DNA of 64,000 bases, from the NCBI GenBank assembly GCA_037367355.1, contig CM074695.1:4030001-4094000 (forward strand). The letters are read 5' to 3'. Under the pieces are notes generated by a model. It ran no database searches. It was not told the DNA's origin and saw only the letters and a program-made list of their open reading frames with translations. Position numbers and translations under genes: made by a program. Source of the DNA: Neoscytalidium dimidiatum (Eukaryota; Ascomycota; Dothideomycetes; Botryosphaeriales; Botryosphaeriaceae). Of the stretch, positions 57,671-64,000 are shown piece by piece (positions within the stretch are counted from its first letter, which is position 1; the number at the start of each line of letters is the position of its first letter).

Positions 57671-58783
57671 ATGGTAAGGCCCACGATGCCCGAAGCTCTG
57701 CTCTGCTCCCTGCTAACGAGCCCGTAGTCGACCGCTCCGGGCCCCGGTAGCCCGTACAGGCCCTCGCCGCTGTTCGCGAACTCCAACCGCGCATCTCCCT
57801 TCCGACGCTCCGGCTCCAAGCTCGACACCCAGTCTCCAGCAGCCTTGCGTGGCTCCCCTGCCCCATCTCCGACGAAGCCCTCGGACAACCGTCCGACTAC
57901 TCCTTCAAGGCTGTCCCCCGCGAAGGATCGTGAGAGTCCGTTCCGTCGCTCGACCTCTTCCTTGAGGAGCAATGGTGACAACCCAACCACCAACGGCGAC
58001 GAGTCAGGTTACGGTTCTGCTGCAGAGACTCCCGACAGGCCCAGCCTAGGCAGTCCCTTTTTAACGACCCGCAAGACGACCGTGAGCCCTGATCCGCCGG
58101 CCTCGCCCACACGTCCTCCCGTGCAGCGCAACATAACCTCACAAACAATGACCACTGATACCAGTACGGTCAAGCCTCCTGCCTCGCCACCACTTACACG
58201 TCGATCCCAACCTCCGTCAGCATCCACAGCTATACCCTTCCGCGGCGGAACTGATCCCCTCGCTCACATCCCACCCGTGCTGCTACACAACATGCGCGAA
58301 TCGTTCAGTGTGCTTGATCGGGACAACAAGGGTACTATCAGCGCGCCGGACGTTCAAGAAGCCCTCTCGCAAGTCGGTCTCGATAATGGACCAGCATCAA
58401 TTGCTCCATACTTCTCGGGACAGCCACAGTCTCTCAACCTTGCTGCCTATCTTAACATGATGGCATCTCTTCTTGCTCCTATGAGCAGGGAACAAGAACT
58501 TCTCTCTGCATTTGAAGCATTTGACGACCAGGATGATGGGCAGATCGATGTTTCGGAATTGACCGAGGCGCTCTTGAACACTGCACCTGAGCCCGGGCAG
58601 CAGCGGTTGACTGAAAGGGAGATCGAGAGGGTTGTGGAAGGGTTTAGGGGTCGGAGGGCCCTTGGTAAGAAAGGCAAAGGCGGCTTAGGTCGCGGCGATG
58701 TTTTCCGTTACAAGGAGTTTGTAGGAAGTGTTTGTGGCAGTGGATCGGCAAAGGATGTCAACGGAGAGGCTACTACAGCTTGA
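57671..58783 (+). CDS. EF-hand protein, myosin regulatory light chain/calmodulin-like
   Basis: Exon 1 is the ATG alone (57671-57673). A 54-nt intron (GTAAGG, branch TGCTAAC, CCGTAG) follows, then exon 2 (57728-58783): 352 residues. The first 175 residues are Ser/Pro/Arg-rich, with many R-x-x-S phosphosite-like motifs (SPFRRSGSK, SPFRRSTSS). Then come paired EF-hands: loop 1 DRDNKGTISAPD (about 198-209) has all calcium-ligand positions; the second clear loop, DDQDDGQIDVSE (about 267-278), is near-canonical and follows a MSREQELLSAFEAF helix as in light chains. A last degenerate EF-like region ends in FRYKEFVGSV. This fits fungal Cdc4/Rlc1-related light chains that bind the IQ motif of myosin II, with a fungus-specific N-terminal extension. 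Its divergent neighbour Afi1 also works in polarised growth. Confidence 0.87.
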
Positions 58784-59389
58784 TGGATTGTTCATGGCTT
58801 GGGTGACTTGGTAATTTGGCGTTTAGCGGGATAGGTGACTGCTGATGAGGGGCTTAGTTCAATGGCAAATAGATACCTCGATGATGATACAGATGTATTT
58901 TCTTACGGTCAGCTCAGGGTTGAGTATCATTTGTTTGGCGATTCTCGTGGTCTATGGAAAATGGGGAAAGTACCGGCAACTGTTTTGGCCGCTAAGTTTC
59001 CCGAACAATAAGCTAGAATCGGTAAGCTGAGTGAATGCCGGTGGGTAGCAAGGCGAGTGAATAGAAGGTCACAACCATAAAAACCCACCATGTGGTCAGT
59101 ACTACGCGTACTGTAACAGGATGATCCGGATAGCAGATTAGCTAAGCAATCATTTGGGTACAGTCGGGGATCTGGTTGATTACTTCGATTCCCTATGCAA
59201 CAGCGCTTGCTTCGCTTGGGCAGTGAATGAAGGTCGTAAGGGTAGCAAAGAAAAGTGCGGTCGAGATCTTCCTTATGGTAGTTCGGAAGACTTCTACAAC
59301 GACCGCCACTACATATAAAAGAAAACAGCGCAACCATCCCCACGCCATCGCCTGCTCACCCAAAGATCCTCGTCCACGGCGAACAACAC
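58784..59389. other. Intergenic spacer
   Basis: About 600 bp between two plus-strand genes: 3' end of the EF-hand gene and promoter of the next. Nothing else seen. Confidence 0.55.
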
Positions 59390-60451
59390 ATGGACGTCGA
59401 TTTTACAGCGATGAGCGATCATGTGCCGCAGGGTCTTGGAGAGCATGCTTCTAATGGGCCGAATGATGAAGTCAGTTTTCTAACATCACTACTTTCAATA
59501 CCAACTAACTACATAACCAGGTCAATAGCGATGCCCAAATGGTTGACTCGGAAAATTTTAAGAGTCTTCAGAAGCCACCAACGCCAAATTGGATGACAGA
59601 TCCTCATGGATGGGCTAAGGTCGTTGTCAGGCCCAACGTTGGTGATGAGCTTAACGTAGGTTCCGCTCCACTTTCCAATATTTGACAGACTTGCATACAC
59701 GGAACAGGATGAAGTGTGTGTTAGAGTATTCTACTTTACAAGTTCACACATGTCAATCATTGCCACGACAAACCAATCCCGTTCTAACAAGGGCCTGAGC
59801 CAGACTGCCATCGTCACGGAAGCGCAGCAAGGCCAGATCATCCAGAAGCAGCAAGCTACTCAGACTCACCAGCATCATCAGCCCTCTCAGCTGTCCCAAC
59901 AGAGCGCCACATTGCCACGCCGCTCTTCACAAGCCCACCAGCTTGTCGCTGCTCAGGCTGGTTCTGGCGTTCAGCTTAGCCAGACAACTTATGTTGTGGT
60001 TATTCAGTACAAGCCGTTGGTCGAGTCTGGAGGGTCTGAGTTCATGTTCTCCACGCAGGAACCCCTCGGTAGTGACCAATTTGTCACTTTTTCACACTAC
60101 ACCAAGGTCTTCGCCAGTTTTGACGACGCTAGAACGTACGCTATGCAGCTTTTCACTGAGCGAATCGCTATGGACTACCGCTACGTTATGGCGAAAGCTT
60201 GGAAGGACCTTAGCGTCGAGGAGATCCAGGCGTACGGCATCGGAGAAGATGGACCGTCGCCTCACGTTCCTGGATTCACGATGCGTATAGGCGAGCAGAA
60301 CAAGCCCTGGCAGATACACTTCGGCTGTGAGGAGGAGTTCTGCCGCATTTTCATTGCTGAGTCACCGTCGAGTCATCCAAAGCTTGAAGGGTACCGGTTG
60401 ATTGGACCCGGAGAGCCTCACGGCGAGATCGAGCGCCCGATCTCTTCGTAG
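59390..60451 (+). CDS. Unrecognised conserved-looking protein, 319 residues
   Basis: Three exons (59390-59470, 59521-59655, 59708-60451) encode 319 residues; introns of 50 and 52 nt have clean GTCAGT and GTAGGT donors and an AACTAAC branch. The N-terminus (MDVDFTAMSDHVPQG) is followed by PTPNWMTDPHGWAKVVVRP and, from about residue 70, a Gln/His/Ser-rich linker. The C-terminal 170 residues look folded: TTYVVVIQYKPL, FSHYTKVFASFDDARTYAMQL, MDYRYVMAKAWKDLSVEEI, FTMRIGEQNKPWQIHFGCEE, ending in EPHGEIERPISS. No signal peptide, membrane segment or catalytic motif. The very short introns placed to keep the frame argue strongly that it is a real gene. I do not recognise the family. Confidence 0.82.
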
Positions 60452-62694
60452 AGGTCATTTGCGGTCATGGAGGAAATCGGGAATGCTTGCGAGATGTGGT
60501 TGGCACGGAAGTAAGGCCCATTTGGAAAGACAGGACTTGATTAGATTGGTCTCATAGGAAAGCAATGATCAACATTGCGTGTCATTCCTTGGCGGCTATA
60601 TGCGGCTTTGACGATAATTTAGAGACTAAACGGTACTATGAGATAGGTTCAAAAACTTTTGCCACGGCAAGCGGAAGTGTATCCGCGGAGTCCAAGCAGT
60701 TGGTTGTATGCGAATATCAGACTAGACTGGCATAGCTATGACCCGAACGCTTCTACATCTGCCCATGGATTGTGCTGGAAGATCACCTCGCTATTGCAGT
60801 ACTCTTTGAAACAACCTGCTTCGCGTGCCCCTTGATACATGGGTAGAAGATAGGCTGCCAACGTTTCCAATAGGCCACCGGGCACGCGGTGATCTGATCC
60901 TTTTACCCCGGATACGGGAGATTGCCAGCTTGGGACTTGACGGAAATGCGGATGACGACATGGACCGAGCGGAGAGGAGAGGGGAAGCCGGCTCCTGCGG
61001 TGTAGTCGAGAGCGGGTGCCGGCCGGAGCTTGCCTGCATAAAGCACAAAGACGGTAACGGTAGCACGGTAACAGGAATGCGGTTCTCCTGCTTCGGGGCC
61101 GGAAGGAGCTTCGTCCGACAGGGTCGAAACGAAAGAGCGTGAATTAGCTGACTGCTCGCGGAAGAAGGCGGCGAAAGGGGAAATGGGCAGTTTGGAATGG
61201 GCGTATGATTGGCGGGAGGTGCACAGAGCCAATACTCGCGGGCGATCGGCATCGCTTCTTCACGACATGTTCACTGTTACGGCAGGGAGAATCAGAAGAG
61301 CGTGGGGTGTTCATCCGGTGGACTTGGCCGTCACTCGATCAGCGGCTCCTTATGGGCAGCGCAGTCAGCAGGTGTAAGGCGAGGCACGGCCAGGGGTCAT
61401 CCTTCGCGGTTGAAGCGGCGGTCTTTGAGCGAGGGCCGTGGCGCGCGGCGGCGGTGAGTGGCGTGGCGGCCTCGTGACAGGCGGCGAGGGCGGCTGTCGA
61501 AGGCACAAACAGAGCGTGACTTGAGCGGGCGCTGCGAGAGGACGAGCAGGGCTGCGAAATGACGAAGATAAAGGTCCGGTTCACGTGCGGCGCCGAAGGT
61601 GGGACCAGGCCCGGCGCTGCATGGCCCCGCGCTTGCGCTGATGCCCCCCCCCCCCCTCCCGCCGTCGGCATGCAGCTCGCAGATACTCCCCGTATCAGCG
61701 CAGCTACACTCCAGAGGTACTGCCTCAACAACTTGCCTACCCCACTCCCAACGCTCTCCGCCCATAAACCACCCTGTCTGAAGCTCCGCAGGCCCTCTGC
61801 GTGCTTCATGAACACGTCTGCCTTCGCATAGTCGGTCGAACCGCAATCGGAATTCACCGGCCCCCAGCTTTCCCGCCCGCATACCCGCGCCGCTGTGACT
61901 CTACGCCCGGCGCGTATCGCAACCGGCGTCCTGCTGAGCCGCGACGAGAGACAGCTGCTTCGCCTGCCCCAAGAGCAGGTCCGGCACGCGTAGGAACGAG
62001 CACAAGGCCTCGTCACGGCCGAGTCACACGCCGCAGTCGTCCATTGTCTCAGGCACCGCCGGTGACGTCTCCCCGCCACGAAGCCGCCGCGTCCGAGCTC
62101 CTGTATACCAACACACAGCGAGCAGACGGTCACCGCCGCTCGCTATCCACAACCACATCGACCGCTGCCCAAGCGCCCCCGAACTCTTCCCCGTATCCTC
62201 CGCAGCTTATTTCATGCCCTCGTCGCCCGATAACGCGGCAGCCCTCACGAACCCCCAACCCGGCATCGGATACTTGTATCAGCAGCACCACCGCAACCGG
62301 TCGAGAGGCGTAGACAACGTGCAGACGCGTGGGCGGAACATATCGCGATATGAATTTGGAAGAAGAGACCGCTATGGAGAGCGCGTTACGCGTATCTTTC
62401 CTAGAGAGATGTGAGTTACCCCGCTGGAGTGAGGTGTGAGTGCGAGGGGCTGTCGAGGCCTTGCAGCGGCCTTCCTCGGGAACTGCGGCTTGTCATCAAC
62501 GGACAGATGCCAAACGGTTATTACGCTGGTCGTATGCTCCCTCGAGCCGTTGTTTGTGCCGGGCCAGCAGTGCCGTGGACCCCGAGAGCTTTCGCGAACG
62601 TGGTCGACAACGCTGGCACTTCACCGCCCACGACCCGCCCACCTGCAGCTCAGCAAAAAGCACCATCCCCCATTCTGGCCTTCTGTTAACTTCT
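60452..62694. other. Intergenic spacer / long 5' region
   Basis: About 2.2 kb upstream of the BCAS3-like start. It includes a C13 run (61644-61656) and a possible upstream frame (62214-62414). Minus-strand frames (60791-61252, 61339-62133) are biased and unsupported. Confidence 0.5.
62214..62414 (+). other. Possible upstream ORF or 5' exon of the BCAS3-like gene
   Basis: An ATG frame of 66 codons starts MPSSPDNAAALTNPQPGIGY and ends 280 bp before the BCAS3-like ATG. It may be an upstream ORF in the leader, or an alternative first exon, but I see no splice pair that clearly joins it. Low confidence. Confidence 0.25.
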
Positions 62695-64000
62695 ATGTCC
62701 GACAGAGCAAAATCTCCGCAATCCGCAACGCGGTATCAAGCCTCCCCCAACCCTGCGACGTCGCCCCTCATTTCCGCCTTCGGCACCACCACGACTACCG
62801 CTGCACACTACACAAGCGAGTGGACAAAGTCGTTGCCCTTCTTCGCCGGACAAGCCTTGCCCAATGGGAGGAGTGTGAGCGGGTCTCCAGGCCAGAACTA
62901 CGGTGCCTCCAACTCACCGCCCACCATTGGTGGTAGACCGATGAGCCACCCGAATCACTACCCGAGCTTTGGCGGCAGGATGCAGGCCTCCCCACACCAG
63001 TCGCCGCCGCGAGATCGCCGTGCCTCCATGTTCTCGCAGTATTCCCAGCAGCCGCCGCTTCCTCATCAGCCCCAGTCTCACTTTTACGGCCTTTCCGATG
63101 TCGACTTTGGCTTGGATCCTCCGCAGGGGGAATTGATACCTGGCGCAAATGGGTACTTCTGTGGCTTCGACACACTTGACGCAGCTGGCGATAAGCCATC
63201 CTCGCGTCTGGGACAGAATGTACTTCTGGTGGGTTATGAGGGAGGTATTGATGTTCTCGATGTCAGAGCGCAACATATGAATGTGCTGGGTAGGGTTGAG
63301 GGTCTGCGTGGGGCTGTCATTGGCGCCAAGATAGTGCAATGGTCCGGCGGTACAGACCCGTGTGCAGACGATCGCCCGCTGGTTGCTCTTGTCATTCATG
63401 GACCGCTTTTGGATGGTGTAAAAGATACCCGTCATTCAAGTGGCTCCTCCTCTGGCGCCTGCACCGATGAGAACGAGGGTTCCTCAAGCCCGCCCACGCG
63501 CCCAGCCTCAGCTCTGGGCGATACCAACTTGGCCGACGTGACCAGCTATCAAACCACTGTCGAAATATGGTCCTTGAAGAAAGGCACGCATGTTGCGACA
63601 TTGTACAAGGCCCCACCCGTACCTGTCACGACTCCATTGGACAGCCCTATGTTCCAGCCCCCGGCTCCCGTCGGTGATCTACGGATCGACGCCAAAGGCA
63701 AATTCGTCGTCGTCGCTTCTGGATGCAGCGGAGAAGTCTTCATATTTGCTCCTAAAAAGGATGAAGCGCACCCAGAAACATTCAGATGCATCGGCAAGGT
63801 GTGGACCACGGTCCAGATCCGCGAACATACTCCGACTCCCAGCTCCGCCAGCTCGACTGAGTTGAATAGTCTTGAGGGTGAAAGCCCTGTTTCATTTGGG
63901 AATCCACTCTTCTCCCTCAGTGAGCGCTGGATTGCGGTAGTACCACCGGGCTCTTCTTCCTTGTATTCTCTGAATGGCGCAACTTTACTGTCACCTTCGT
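62695..64000 (+). CDS. BCAS3-like WD40 (beta-propeller) protein, 5' part, runs off window
   Basis: The frame is open from the ATG at 62695 (MSDRAKSPQSATRYQ) to the end of the window, 435 codons, with no intron seen. The first 145 residues are disordered (Ser/Pro/Gln). Propeller-like blades follow: FYGLSDVDFGLD, NVLLVGYEGGIDVLDV, NVLGRVEGLRGAVIGAKIV, DRPLVALVIHGP, TTVEIWSLKKGTHVATLY and GDLRIDAKGKFVVVASGCSGEVFIFAP. The order and the GYEGGIDVLDV blade match the fungal members of the BCAS3 family, which in animals and plants bind phosphoinositides together with a second propeller protein at autophagosome formation sites. The BCAS3 domain proper would lie beyond the window. Role in this fungus is inference. 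Confidence 0.82.
   Translation, partial: MSDRAKSPQSATRYQASPNPATSPLISAFGTTTTTAAHYTSEWTKSLPFFAGQALPNGRSVSGSPGQNYGASNSPPTIGGRPMSHPNHYPSFGGRMQASPHQSPPRDRRASMFSQYSQQPPLPHQPQSHFYGLSDVDFGLDPPQGELIPGANGYFCGFDTLDAAGDKPSSRLGQNVLLVGYEGGIDVLDVRAQHMNVLGRVEGLRGAVIGAKIVQWSGGTDPCADDRPLVALVIHGPLLDGVKDTRHSSGSSSGACTDENEGSSSPPTRPASALGDTNLADVTSYQTTVEIWSLKKGTHVATLYKAPPVPVTTPLDSPMFQPPAPVGDLRIDAKGKFVVVASGCSGEVFIFAPKKDEAHPETFRCIGKVWTTVQIREHTPTPSSASSTELNSLEGESPVSFGNPLFSLSERWIAVVPPGSSSLYSLNGATLLSPS

Noticed and set aside
61339..62133. 264-codon minus frame
   Set aside because: Cys/Arg/Ser-rich with no regular spacing, in a GC-rich spacer, overlapped by plus frames.

Overview
The window reads as a piece of a filamentous ascomycete (Pezizomycotina) chromosome, probably Dothideomycetes. 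Genes are monocistronic, carry short introns (mostly 48-80 nt) with GTRNGT donors and CTRAC-type branch points, and are fungal in type: Afi1/MesA, an RGS-LOV photoreceptor, DUF3431, a DUF7729-like protein and a fungal BCAS3 protein. All gene models were spliced by hand; each has a reading frame that closes across its introns.

Layout. 1-651 (-): 5' part of an unrecognised, probably nuclear protein. 1.8-3.1 kb (-): DUF3431 membrane protein. 5.6-6.7 kb (-): TRA2-like RRM protein. 7.4-11.2 kb (-): NTO1/BRPF-type PHD protein, divergent from a cystinosin-like transporter (11.9-13.0 kb, +). 14.7-17.5 kb (+): RGS-LOV blue-light receptor. 18.7-19.5 kb (+): NatB catalytic subunit. 20.8-22.8 kb (-): TPR protein. 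23.2-23.6 kb (-): short MGMT-like protein. 24.1-26.6 kb (+): large unrecognised protein. 27.6 kb (+): tRNA-Thr. 29.2-37.6 kb: a decayed MFS transporter gene with a 6.5-kb Ty3/gypsy chromovirus inside one intron. 39.8-41.1 kb (+): secreted, probably GPI-anchored protein. 42.4-44.5 kb (+): Cys-rich unrecognised protein. 48.4-50.2 kb (-): PH-domain protein. 54.4-57.1 kb (-): Afi1/MesA, divergent from an EF-hand gene (57.7-58.8 kb, +). 59.4-60.5 kb (+): unrecognised protein. 62.7 kb to the end (+): BCAS3-like protein, cut by the window edge.

The most interesting object is the retroelement. Its two 385-bp LTRs are identical by eye and it is flanked by a 5-bp target duplication, so it is a recent insertion, yet gag and pol are broken by many one-base indels. 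On the opposite strand, between pol and the downstream LTR, it carries what looks like an extra gene: a cysteine array with exactly the spacing of a Zn(II)2Cys6 (Gal4-type) DNA-binding cluster, followed by a heptad-like coiled coil. That gene has its own TATA box and a perfect CGG-N1-CCG palindrome just upstream of it. This suggests a retroelement that carries its own Gal4-type regulator, possibly acting on itself. The host gene is separately damaged by a CAG-to-TAG type stop and a lost splice acceptor.

The remaining spacers (for example 44.5-48.4 and 50.2-54.4 kb) show only simple repeats, homopolymer runs and short unsupported reading frames.
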